A stretch of DNA of 64,000 bases. Origin: Ignavibacterium sp037440165. GTDB taxonomy: Bacteria > Bacteroidota > Ignavibacteria > Ignavibacteriales > Ignavibacteriaceae. The DNA lies in NCBI RefSeq assembly GCF_037440165.1, contig NZ_JBBIUQ010000004.1:62001-126000 (forward strand), read 5' to 3'. Positions 20,706 through 28,757 of this stretch are shown here, piece by piece. Made by a program: the position numbers and the translations under genes. The notes beneath the pieces are model-generated. The model did no database searches, had not been told where the DNA came from, and saw only the letters and a list, made by a program, of their open reading frames with translations. Each line of letters starts with the position of its first letter. Within the stretch, counting starts at the first letter, position 1.

Positions 20706-20778
20706 GGGCAGATAGCTCAGTCGGTAGAGCAAAGGACTGAAAATCCTTGTGTCGGCGGTTCGATTCCGTCTCTGCCCA
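20706..20778 (+). tRNA. tRNA-Phe (GAA)
   Basis: A complete 73-nt cloverleaf. The acceptor stem GGGCAGA pairs with TCTGCCC; the D-arm contains AGTCGGTAGA; the anticodon stem AAGGA/TCCTT holds the loop CTGAAAA with anticodon GAA; the T-arm contains GGTTCGATTCC. The 3' CCA is not encoded (ACA follows), as is common outside gamma-proteobacteria. It lies between glmS and a terminator shared with the converging FadL-like gene. Confidence 0.97.
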
Positions 20779-20785
20779 CAAAAAA

Positions 20786-20812
20786 ACCTCACTAGTCAGT
20801 GAGGTTTTTTAA
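20786..20812. terminator. Bidirectional rho-independent terminator
   Basis: Perfect 8-bp stem ACCTCACT/AGTGAGGT with loop AGTC (20786-20805), A-rich on the left and a T run on the right, so it works on both strands. It ends glmS/tRNA-Phe on + and the 20832-23778 operon on -. Confidence 0.85.
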
Positions 20813-20831
20813 TTTTAAATTTATTAACTAA

Positions 20832-22250
20832 CTAAAACCTGTATGAAGTTGTAAGCATTACTTTGTGATACTTAATATCTTGAAAAGTTCTTGAAACATT
20901 TGAATCATAATTATCTCCGAAATCTTTCCACCATCCGTAAGCATAAGCAATATCAATTCCTAAAACTCCATCTGTTAGGAAACCAATTCCGGTAGTAAGA
21001 AATTTTTTATCGAAATCCGGAGAATCATCCTTAAATGCTGATGGGTAAAGCATAAACCCGCCTCTTACTCTGAATCCAATTTCTGGGAAAGTGTATTCAG
21101 CTCCAATGTTATAATTAACAACCTGCCTCATCAAATTCTTAATTCTTTTATTTTGATCAGAAAAGTAAGTCGCAGATATACCTTCACCATTTGAAAATTC
21201 CATTTCTTTATAATCAATATAAGTAAGCTGTCCGCTTAGAATTAAACCTTTAAGATTAACTGAAGCTCCACCGGATATTTCGTATGGAGATGAGATATCA
21301 TACTTAACTTTATCGCTGTATTTTTCGGCATCTAAATCAACTGATGCATTTGCAAATTCACTTCTGCCTTCAACAGCAAAGTCTTCATTGATTTTATAAA
21401 CTTTTGGAAATTGAACTGTGACTCCTATTCTGGCAAGTTTCTCCATTTGATAAATAAATCCGACTTTTGCATTCCATCCTTCTATATCCCACTTTAATAA
21501 ATTCTTGAGATAAAATGAGCGGAAGTCAGTTGATAAAGAATAACCGGGAGCAGTTTCACCCTGATAAATATTTTGAGTATCATCTTCATAATAATCAAAA
21601 TCAGAAGTGAAATTACCACTAACAATAGAAAGATTTGCCCCGATGAATAAATTTCTATAGGCTTCAATCGCTCCTGTTAAAGTCCATTGATTAAGTGAAC
21701 CAGAGTTTAACATATTTCCACTTTGATTTAATCGGCCGTTAATTATAGTATTTCCATTATCATCAGTTAGATATAAATCAAAGGGTATATCAGTATCAAG
21801 CAGACTTTGAATTTTTGAATTTGTTCCATTATTAAAACCATTGAACTCATTACTACCTACAAAATCTTTGACAGTATTATAAGACAGTCCAAATACTAAA
21901 CTTCCTCTTATTGTGGGAAGCGGCAATGTTAAACTTAAATTATCCAATTTTGTCTGACTTGAATTGCTGTTGGTAGTTTGATTGAAGAATTTGGTTGAAT
22001 TATTAAATGATGTAATATCAATTCCACCAAGGAATTCAATTTTCTTAACTAATCCTAATCCTGCAGGATTAAAAAATGCAGCTGAACCATCATCGCTTAG
22101 TGAAATATAACTGTTTCCCATACCTAAAGCACGCGCATTTGAACCCAAACCTGGAACACTAACTCTCAATGCATCATTATAATTTTGAGAATAAGTTAGA
22201 GAAGATATAATTAAAATGAATAGCATTACCTTTATTTTACTGTACAACAT
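20832..22250 (-). CDS. FadL/OmpP1-like outer-membrane transporter
   Basis: 472 residues with a signal peptide (LFILIISSLTYSQ). The N-terminal SNARALGMGNSYISLSDDG and AAFFNPAGLG are the OmpP1/FadL/TodX plug-and-barrel signature; the rest alternates aromatic beta strands and ends in SYRF, a barrel C-terminus. FadL-type channels let hydrophobic compounds through the outer membrane. A PorV-like T9SS role was considered, since PorV shares this N-terminus, but the length fits FadL better. Third gene of a minus-strand operon, 2 bp after a lipoprotein. Confidence 0.75.
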   Translation of the reverse strand: MLYSKIKVMLFILIISSLTYSQNYNDALRVSVPGLGSNARALGMGNSYISLSDDGSAAFFNPAGLGLVKKIEFLGGIDITSFNNSTKFFNQTTNSNSSQTKLDNLSLTLPLPTIRGSLVFGLSYNTVKDFVGSNEFNGFNNGTNSKIQSLLDTDIPFDLYLTDDNGNTIINGRLNQSGNMLNSGSLNQWTLTGAIEAYRNLFIGANLSIVSGNFTSDFDYYEDDTQNIYQGETAPGYSLSTDFRSFYLKNLLKWDIEGWNAKVGFIYQMEKLARIGVTVQFPKVYKINEDFAVEGRSEFANASVDLDAEKYSDKVKYDISSPYEISGGASVNLKGLILSGQLTYIDYKEMEFSNGEGISATYFSDQNKRIKNLMRQVVNYNIGAEYTFPEIGFRVRGGFMLYPSAFKDDSPDFDKKFLTTGIGFLTDGVLGIDIAYAYGWWKDFGDNYDSNVSRTFQDIKYHKVMLTTSYRF

Positions 22251-22252
22251 GT

Positions 22253-22714
22253 TTATCTCCTGCTGTTGCCTGAATTTCGATTTCCATTTTCATTTCTTAA
22301 AGAACCGGAATTTGAATTTCCGGAGTTCCCATTACTTCTTATTTCATTGTTTGAATTTGAATTACCTTCTGAGGTTCTGTTACCTGAAGTTGAAGTACTA
22401 TTATCCCGAGTTGGAGGGGGAGTTGAAATGATTCCATCTCTGGATTCATTATCAGTTCTGTCACCATTTTCATTCCTAACAGTTTTTGTATCTGAGCTTC
22501 TTTGTATAATCTGATTGTTACCGACTGAAAAAACAGGTGATGTATACCACCAGGGCATATCATAGTAATTTCCATAATCACCAAAATACTCGATTGGATA
22601 ATAACCATATAAATCAAAGTGACTTTTATTTGTATCTTCAGGAGTCATTATCACCGTGTAACAGCCCTGAAGAATTAAAATTGAAAATGCTGTTAAGATT
22701 AATGGTTGTTTCAT
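22253..22714 (-). CDS. Lipoprotein with disordered Asn/Ser/Gly/Arg tail
   Basis: 153 residues. The signal peptide ends in the lipobox LQGC, giving a mature Cys-Tyr-Thr start. A short Tyr/Trp-rich segment (about 35-60: YGYYPIEYFGDYGNYYDMPWW) is followed by a long low-complexity tail of N, S, G, R and T ending GNSRR. No known domain recognised. Its start overlaps the stop of the preceding lipoprotein gene by 4 bp (ATGA), and the two proteins share the lipidated GCYT start, the aromatic block and the SRR end, so they look like divergent duplicates acting together. Function unknown; surface or peptidoglycan contact is possible. Confidence 0.7.
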   Translation of the reverse strand: MKQPLILTAFSILILQGCYTVIMTPEDTNKSHFDLYGYYPIEYFGDYGNYYDMPWWYTSPVFSVGNNQIIQRSSDTKTVRNENGDRTDNESRDGIISTPPPTRDNSTSTSGNRTSEGNSNSNNEIRSNGNSGNSNSGSLRNENGNRNSGNSRR

Positions 22715-23778
22715 CTTCTGCTCCTGTCTGAGGAACCCGAATTATTCCCTCTTCCACTATTTCCATTATTACTTGGTGGAGGTGTACTGTTCTGCCTCGG
22801 CGGAGTAGTATTGCGAGGCGGATTATAAGATTTTGGCGGAGTATAAGTTCTTTCCGGAGCCCGATTCCTATTATCTCCATTATTGTACCTTGGAGTTCTT
22901 CGCTCGGTATTCTCATTTCTTTTTATCTGCGGAGGTTTTTTCTCATCAGTTCTTTTTCTGATTTCAACATCATTTCTTTTTCTTGTATTTTCATTTTGTT
23001 TGTCGATCTGTTCACGATTTCGGATTTCTATTCTGTTTCTATCGGTTTCTTTAATGTCTTTTCTTCTCTGCTCATCAACTCTGTTTTTGTTCTCATCTAA
23101 ATTTTTTCTGGTTCGAATTAACTCATTATCCATTCGATTTTTTGTCTCAGTCTGTCTATCTCTATTTCTGAGTTCATTTCTATCTCTTTGAATTTCATCC
23201 TTGGTGAGTATTGTTCGCTCTCTTAATTTAAGTTGATCTCTCAGCATTTGATCTGACCCTCTAGAACCAGTGTTACGGGTTACTAAAGTATTTCTTAATC
23301 CAGAAGAATTTCTTATTCTAAATCCATCATTATTTCTGTATTTATAAATTGGCGAGTAGTAAGTCCAATAACTTCCATAATATCTGGGATGCCAATAATA
23401 TCCTGGATACCAATAACCAGGATAATAAACTATAGTTGGATACCATGTTCCGCAAATCCACGGATCCCAGTACCAAGGGTCATAATAATACCATGGATTA
23501 CCAATTCCAATCAGGATAGAGACAGATGGATAATATCCCCAGTAATATTTCCTATAAAAAGGATAACCATAAAAATGATAATGATATTCATTGCCTTCAC
23601 TATCATATAAAGTATCAGAGTATGATTCATCATAACCATAATCTTCATCATTTTGATTTTCAGATTCTGAGTAGTAATAATCTGAATCACTCGAGCGATT
23701 ATCTCTATCGAGGGCAACCTGTGTATAACATCCTGTGAAGAATAAAGCAAGCAATGGTAATAAAATTAAATTTTTCAT
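22711..23778 (-). CDS. Aromatic-rich lipoprotein with charged disordered C-terminus
   Basis: 355 residues. Lipobox FTGC near residue 17. Residues about 25-70 are acidic and Tyr-rich; about 70-150 are extremely rich in Tyr, Trp, Pro and Gly (PWYYYDPWYWDPW, YWYPGYYWHPRYYG), which is seen in some uncharacterised Bacteroidota envelope proteins. Residues about 175-300 are almost only R, N, D, E, K and Q, probably disordered or coiled coil; the end is Pro/Asn/Gly/Ser-rich and closes SSDRSRR. No enzyme motif. First gene of the operon with a second lipoprotein and a FadL-like channel. Function unknown. Confidence 0.7.
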   Translation of the reverse strand: MKNLILLPLLALFFTGCYTQVALDRDNRSSDSDYYYSESENQNDEDYGYDESYSDTLYDSEGNEYHYHFYGYPFYRKYYWGYYPSVSILIGIGNPWYYYDPWYWDPWICGTWYPTIVYYPGYWYPGYYWHPRYYGSYWTYYSPIYKYRNNDGFRIRNSSGLRNTLVTRNTGSRGSDQMLRDQLKLRERTILTKDEIQRDRNELRNRDRQTETKNRMDNELIRTRKNLDENKNRVDEQRRKDIKETDRNRIEIRNREQIDKQNENTRKRNDVEIRKRTDEKKPPQIKRNENTERRTPRYNNGDNRNRAPERTYTPPKSYNPPRNTTPPRQNSTPPPSNNGNSGRGNNSGSSDRSRR

Positions 23779-23890
23779 CTCAACCTCCGTAAATAACTAT
23801 CGTAAATATTGGCAAATATCTTGCCTTAATAAAGGAAGAAAGAAAGTTCTTAATGGAGTTGAAACGAGATGTGTATAAAAGCAAATGTCT

Positions 23891-23920
23891 CCAATTCTGA
23901 ACTAATCTGTCCAGAATTGG
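23891..23920 (-). terminator. Possible weak terminator hairpin
   Basis: Inverted repeat CCAATTCTG/CAGAATTGG with a 12-nt loop, 8 bp after the stop of the minus-strand beta-barrel gene. The T-tract on the minus strand is poor, so termination may be weak or the hairpin may protect the mRNA end. Confidence 0.35.
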
Positions 23921-23927
23921 AAACAGC

Positions 23928-24704
23928 TTAGAAGATACTTTGTAAATATTCGATCCTTAAAGCTCTGTCGGCAGCATTTGGATTCCATCTTTTGTTTTGT
24001 AGTAAATCTCTAAGATCGAATCCAAGGGTAAAACCAGAGCCAATCGCCCAGCGTAGGCCAAGATTGAAATAACCTTTACCATCACCAAAAGCAGAAGCCG
24101 CATTGTCATTTAAAGCAAAATCATATTCAGCGATTAAAGAAAAATTTGGTCCCAGAGTTTTTTCAGCACCTACAAATAAATTGATGAAGTTATCACCATC
24201 ATTTTTTTCAAGTGAGTAATTTACAGCGCCGTGAAGACTTAAATATCCGAGAAGCAGAAAATTTTTACTAGCAGCTGCAAAAAATCCGGGTGATTTAATT
24301 GCAAATCTTTTTGGGTTTTCAAACTCATCTCCTTTGCCTTGAGAGTCGAAGCCAATTGTAAGCGCCGGTAGCAGCAAAGTTTCATTTAATAATCTTACTC
24401 GTAAATTAACTCCAGGTAATTCATACCAATTTGGTTTTCCTGACCCAATCAGATTTGCAGCGCCATAGGAGATGCCGAAACTCACATTCTGAAAAACTCC
24501 AACTTCCATCTTGGCAACCACAACTCCGGCAGGTAATACATCAGTAGTAACACCAACCATTCCTTTATCTAAAATCCCAGCTGTCGGCATATCAATTAAA
24601 TATCTATATTCATATTTAGCTGACTCTCCTGCAGTACCTTGCGGCAAAACAGCAGCAGCTGCTAACACAATAATGAATGCAATAAACTTAACTGTCTTTA
24701 ACAT
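23928..24704 (-). CDS. Outer-membrane beta-barrel protein, YjbH-like
   Basis: 258 residues with signal peptide (about 1-22, ending VLPQG). Alternating beta strands with phrases such as LFVGAEKTLGPNFSLIAEYD, FAIKSPGFFAAASKN and YFNLGLRWAIGSGF are like the YjbH group of outer-membrane proteins linked to exopolysaccharide in other bacteria. The similarity is by pattern only. It lies 55 bp downstream of the ATP-grasp/membrane-protein pair on the same strand, so it may share their transcript. Confidence 0.55.
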   Translation of the reverse strand: MLKTVKFIAFIIVLAAAAVLPQGTAGESAKYEYRYLIDMPTAGILDKGMVGVTTDVLPAGVVVAKMEVGVFQNVSFGISYGAANLIGSGKPNWYELPGVNLRVRLLNETLLLPALTIGFDSQGKGDEFENPKRFAIKSPGFFAAASKNFLLLGYLSLHGAVNYSLEKNDGDNFINLFVGAEKTLGPNFSLIAEYDFALNDNAASAFGDGKGYFNLGLRWAIGSGFTLGFDLRDLLQNKRWNPNAADRALRIEYLQSIF

Positions 24705-24759
24705 ATATCCTCACTTCATATTTTCTTGATAGTTAAAATAACAATTTAATTGTTCTTTT

Positions 24760-25143
24760 TCAGACTTGTAATGGCAGTATTAAAATTTCAACATATTGTG
24801 GGAACAATGAATGAGAGTTATAAATTTTTATACCAACTTTTCCTTCTATTCCTTTTGATTTGATTTTAAGAATGCTCAATTCTTTGTCCAAAAAAATTAC
24901 TTCCACAAGTGAAGCACCTTCTATTATTTCAAATTCACTTTTAGTTGAACGAAAAAGGGCTTTCGAACCAATAGCATTTATAGGTATTACTTTTATTTCT
25001 AATGTTGAAGTTAAATCTGTATACAGATGCTTTGGTGAAATTTCAGTTCTAATCTCATAAATGTTGTAAAGAAAATAATAACCTGCAATCAATAAAAGAA
25101 TCATTACACCGATCAGAATCATTATCCAATCTTTCTTTTTCAT
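24760..25143 (-). CDS. Single-pass membrane protein of unknown function
   Basis: 127 residues. One N-terminal anchor helix (WIMILIGVMILLLIAGYYFL, about 6-25) and an extracytoplasmic beta-rich domain of about 95 residues that looks Ig-like (STLEIKVIPINAIGSKALF). No family recognised. The start overlaps the stop of the ATP-grasp gene by 4 bp, so the two are translationally coupled and probably work on the same product. Confidence 0.6.
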   Translation of the reverse strand: MKKKDWIMILIGVMILLLIAGYYFLYNIYEIRTEISPKHLYTDLTSTLEIKVIPINAIGSKALFRSTKSEFEIIEGASLVEVIFLDKELSILKIKSKGIEGKVGIKIYNSHSLFPQYVEILILPLQV

Positions 25144-26051
25144 TTTTGTCTGACTTCTTTAATTACAGTTTTTTTTAATTGCTGAATAATTTCTATAATA
25201 ACATCATCAGGAATTCCATCAGCATGTTTTGACTTAAATCTCATATCGCACTGATCATTTACATAATCAATTACAATAAATTTATTTTCATTTGTAATTG
25301 CTATCTCAGTGGAGAAAAAATCGAGGGAGCTGAGTTTTGCAATCTTACGAGTGATTACATTAAGTTTTTTCAAATTATAATTATTGAATTCTTCATCTGT
25401 AATTGTTTCATAAATATGTGTTTGGTCATCCCACCAACAGGGGATTGGTTTACCAAATGCCCAAAAGCATCTGAACCATGCTCGTTTACCATCAAGATAT
25501 TTCGGATAAATTTTCTGCTGAAGGATATATTTATCAGCGTCAAAATTGCTGCGCTCATTTAACACTTCTTTTAATGTTTCAGCACCTGTGACTACACCAA
25601 TTCCGCCTCCGGTGGTGTTACAAGGTTTAATGATAAAAGGCCTTCCGAGAACTGCTAAATCCTCAACAGAAATTATCAAATCGTTATTATGTTTATGAGG
25701 GGGAATTATTATCGAAAATGGAACATTTAGTCCTGCAGTAATGAATTCGAGATGCATTGATGCTTTATCAATAGCGTGATGAACTTTATCGTAAGGATTA
25801 AAAATTTTCACCTTCCTTCTGGTTAGAATTTTTGCCAGTTCGAGGTAATCATCATCAACATCAGAAGCACGATCTAGATAAGTTCTGAAGAAGAGTTTTT
25901 TATTTTTTACTTCTTCAGTTACTTCTTTAATGTTATAGTCAGTTATTCTGAAAGTGATAAGATTGCTCCTTTGCAAATTATCTTCGATTGCATCTACAAA
26001 ATCGAAATCATATTCCCAGGTGAAAGCAATTGCAAAATCAAAAACATTCAT
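25140..26051 (-). CDS. ATP-grasp family protein
   Basis: 303 residues. The glycine-rich loop KPCNTTGGGIGVVTG (about 141-155) after RPFIIKP is the ATP-grasp nucleotide site, and VIDYVNDQCDMR near the end supplies metal ligands (D/N). RimK/YheC-like ligases have this layout; they join a carboxylate to an amine. The N-terminal third (AIAFTWEYDFDFVDAIEDN) is a pre-ATP-grasp domain. Encoded with a small membrane protein and perhaps a YjbH-like barrel, it may make or modify an envelope peptide or glycan. The substrate is not predictable. Confidence 0.7.
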   Translation of the reverse strand: MNVFDFAIAFTWEYDFDFVDAIEDNLQRSNLITFRITDYNIKEVTEEVKNKKLFFRTYLDRASDVDDDYLELAKILTRRKVKIFNPYDKVHHAIDKASMHLEFITAGLNVPFSIIIPPHKHNNDLIISVEDLAVLGRPFIIKPCNTTGGGIGVVTGAETLKEVLNERSNFDADKYILQQKIYPKYLDGKRAWFRCFWAFGKPIPCWWDDQTHIYETITDEEFNNYNLKKLNVITRKIAKLSSLDFFSTEIAITNENKFIVIDYVNDQCDMRFKSKHADGIPDDVIIEIIQQLKKTVIKEVRQK

Positions 26052-26075
26052 AAAAATTATTAGTTATTTTCAACA

Positions 26076-26083
26076 CAAAAATA
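26076..26083 (-). promoter_or_regulatory. Possible -7 element for the ATP-grasp gene
   Basis: On the minus strand this reads TATTTTTG (TAnnTTTG), 24 bp before the ATG at 26051. No TTTG is seen 19 bp upstream, so only half of the Bacteroidota promoter is present. Confidence 0.3.
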
Positions 26084-26145
26084 CTAACAAATGGGAAGCA
26101 ATCATTAACTTGTTATTGCATTAACTCAATAATATATTTTCAACA

Positions 26146-27972
26146 ATGAAAATGAGTTTTATAGTTAAATATTTTTTTGCGGTTCTGTCCGTCTTTTCTT
26201 TAATCGGTTGTTCTTCTTCTAATGAAGTACAGTCATCGGATGAAGGAATAAAGACCAAAATTCTTTTACCTCCGGAACAGCTCAGGAAAATCGCTCTGGA
26301 GAATTTCATTGATGGAAATATTTATTTCCAGCAAGGGAATTATGTCTCTGCTATGAAAAAGTTTGAAACGGCACTTCAATATGACACAACTGCCGGACTG
26401 TTATACACATATTCAAAAGCTGCACTCTATAATAATAAATTGAATTTAGCCCTGGAGTTAGCTCGTAAAGCTGTTGGAATGGATACATCTCAAGCGGAGT
26501 ATTTTGATTTACTTGCGGATATTTATAATCTTGGAAGACAAAAAGATTCCGCGACAATAGTCCTAGAAAAAGCAACTGAACTTTTTCCTTCGAATCAGAA
26601 TTTTTATTATAAACTTGCGCGGCTTTATCAGGATGATCGTCCTTTGAAAGCAATTGAAATGTATGAGAAAATTCTAAGCATCATAGGACCTGAATGGAAT
26701 GTTCTTTTCAGATTGGTTGAGTTAAATAACAAACTAAATAACATTGATGGAGTAATCAGCACAATTCAGAGATTACTTGAAATAGATCCATCTAATGTTG
26801 CGTTGAAGAAATCTCTTATTGAAAATCTGCTGAATGCAAAAAGATTTAATGAGGCACTGAATCAGGTTGATGAATTGCTTGTATTATATCCCGATGATTT
26901 GGAGTTAATTCAAAAAAAAGCTCAAATACTTTTTTCTGAAAATAAGTGGGAAGATGCTTATAACTCACTCAGCATAGTTTTGAATAACCCAAAAGTAAAT
27001 CTTGATACTAAACTCGAAATCGGATACTTGTTTTTTGAAAAATCAATAATTGATTCCACACTTAAACCAGTAACGAAAAATATTTTTAACAAGCTTGATA
27101 AAGACACAACATACTGGGCTATAAAAATTGTACTCGGCGCATTAGCATTGGAAGAAAGGAATGATTCAATTGCAATTGAACACTTTAAGTATGTAACAGA
27201 AAATGCTAACTGGAATGTAGATGCCTGGATAAGACTTGGTGCTTTGTATTTTGATAATAAAAAATATGAAGAAGCCGAAAGAATACTTTTGCAGGCAATT
27301 GAATCCTTTCCTGATAATTATGCAATTAATTTCATACTTGGACTTTCACTAGCCCAACAATCAAAAAATCAGCAGGCTGCAAATTATCTCAAGAAAGCTG
27401 TATCATTAAATCCAACTGATGTTAATACACTTTCTGCTTACGCATATACACTGAATCAGCTTAAACAGGATGAAGACGCAATATTCTATCTTAACAAGGC
27501 ACTCACTATTGAACCAAACGATGTGAATGTTATCGGAACTTTAGCACTCATTTATAATGCACAAAAAATATTTGAGAAAAGTGATAGTCTTTATGAAAGA
27601 GCATTAGAGATTAAACCAGATGATCCTTTGATAAATAATAATTACGCTTACTCTCTTTCAACAAGAGGAATTCAGCTTGAAAGAGCTTTGAAAATGGTGA
27701 ACTTAGCACTTGATAAAGATTCCTTAAACACCGCTTATCTTGATACAAAAGGTTGGATACTTTATAAGTTAGGTAGATATGCTGAAGCAAAAGTGTATAT
27801 TTCTAAAGCTGTTGAACTGGGAACAAAAAGTGCAGTAATAATTGATCATCTCGGTGATGTGGAATTTAAACTTGGCAATAAGGAAAAAGCTATTGAGCTC
27901 TGGAAAGAAGCGATTCAGCTTGATCCAACTAAAAAAGAAATTGAAGAAAAACTTAATAAAGGTGAACTTTGA
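26146..27972 (+). CDS. TPR-repeat lipoprotein
   Basis: 608 residues. Lipobox LIGC near residue 22, then about a dozen tetratricopeptide repeats covering most of the protein (for example NFIDGNIYFQQGNYVSAMKK, AWIRLGALYFDNKKYEEAER and GWILYKLGRYAEAKVYISKA). Probably an outer-membrane-anchored scaffold in the periplasm. The order TPR lipoprotein, DUF4292 lipoprotein, EnvC/M23 protein recurs in Bacteroidota, suggesting a joint envelope function. Start ATG at 26146, with a second ATG two codons on; no clear ribosome site. Confidence 0.82.
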   Translation: MKMSFIVKYFFAVLSVFSLIGCSSSNEVQSSDEGIKTKILLPPEQLRKIALENFIDGNIYFQQGNYVSAMKKFETALQYDTTAGLLYTYSKAALYNNKLNLALELARKAVGMDTSQAEYFDLLADIYNLGRQKDSATIVLEKATELFPSNQNFYYKLARLYQDDRPLKAIEMYEKILSIIGPEWNVLFRLVELNNKLNNIDGVISTIQRLLEIDPSNVALKKSLIENLLNAKRFNEALNQVDELLVLYPDDLELIQKKAQILFSENKWEDAYNSLSIVLNNPKVNLDTKLEIGYLFFEKSIIDSTLKPVTKNIFNKLDKDTTYWAIKIVLGALALEERNDSIAIEHFKYVTENANWNVDAWIRLGALYFDNKKYEEAERILLQAIESFPDNYAINFILGLSLAQQSKNQQAANYLKKAVSLNPTDVNTLSAYAYTLNQLKQDEDAIFYLNKALTIEPNDVNVIGTLALIYNAQKIFEKSDSLYERALEIKPDDPLINNNYAYSLSTRGIQLERALKMVNLALDKDSLNTAYLDTKGWILYKLGRYAEAKVYISKAVELGTKSAVIIDHLGDVEFKLGNKEKAIELWKEAIQLDPTKKEIEEKLNKGEL

Positions 27973-28757
27973 GAAAAATTGTTTTTAGTTTGTTTTTAAT
28001 CATCACTCTTATTGAATTAAGTTTAACTGGTTGTGTCCCTTCGCAGCCAACTGAAGAAGTCGAAATTCTGTCTGCCGATAGATTGATAAACCGATTGGAA
28101 GCAAACAGAAGAAGAATAAAAAATTTTGAAGGACAGGGTGTTATTACCGTTAATTCAAGCACGATGCAAAACTCCGCGACATTTCGTGTTGTTATGGTAA
28201 AACCTGACTCAGTTTATATTACATTCTTCGGACCATTCGGAATTGAACTTGCTCAGGCAGTTGCCACTAGTTCAAATTTTATTTTTTATGATGCGCTTCA
28301 GAATACAGCATATGTCGGCGAATCTGATTCTGATGTGCTTCAAAACATTTTCAGAATCAATTTGTCTTTCTCCGATATTATTGATGCATTTTCTGGTTCA
28401 GTTAATTTAAGTCAAAATCTTTATAAAGCTCCTGACAAGTTTGAAATTATATATGATAAGTACATTCTTACATACATCAATCCTGAAAATATTCTTACTT
28501 CAGTTTATAAAATTGATGTTAGAAGATTGGGAATTACTGAATACACTTTGAATTCAGATGATGGTTTGATTAACCTTGAAGGGAAATATTCTGATTTTCA
28601 GATTTTTGAAAATGTTGCAATACCTTACAAGATTTCAATTTTAAATCGTGTTGATAGCCAGAAGATTGATGTGGAGTACAGAAAAATTTCAGTTAATCAA
28701 AAAGCTATTGTAATTGATTTCAGAATTCCTGACGACGCAACAATCATAAAGTGGTAA
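27969..28757 (+). CDS. DUF4292-like lipoprotein
   Basis: 262 residues, TTG start overlapping the TPR gene's stop (TTGA). Lipobox LTGC near residue 22. The region RIKNFEGQGVITVNSS, then MVKPDSVYITFFGPFGIELA and FIFYDALQNTAYVG match the DUF4292/LolB-like half-barrel proteins, which may bind lipid or lipoproteins. It lies between a TPR lipoprotein and an EnvC-like protein, all overlapping, so one transcript is certain on sequence grounds. Precise function unknown. Confidence 0.72.
   Translation: MRKIVFSLFLIITLIELSLTGCVPSQPTEEVEILSADRLINRLEANRRRIKNFEGQGVITVNSSTMQNSATFRVVMVKPDSVYITFFGPFGIELAQAVATSSNFIFYDALQNTAYVGESDSDVLQNIFRINLSFSDIIDAFSGSVNLSQNLYKAPDKFEIIYDKYILTYINPENILTSVYKIDVRRLGITEYTLNSDDGLINLEGKYSDFQIFENVAIPYKISILNRVDSQKIDVEYRKISVNQKAIVIDFRIPDDATIIKW

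Noticed and set aside
20832..22250. PorV (T9SS shuttle) identity for the FadL-like protein
   Set aside because: The shared N-terminal motif is common to both, but length and plug region fit FadL better and no other T9SS machinery gene is nearby.
22266..22514. Open frame on + opposite the lipoprotein genes (also 22883-23191 and others)
   Set aside because: Low-complexity coding on the minus strand makes long open frames in antisense; no ribosome site and no sensible protein pattern.
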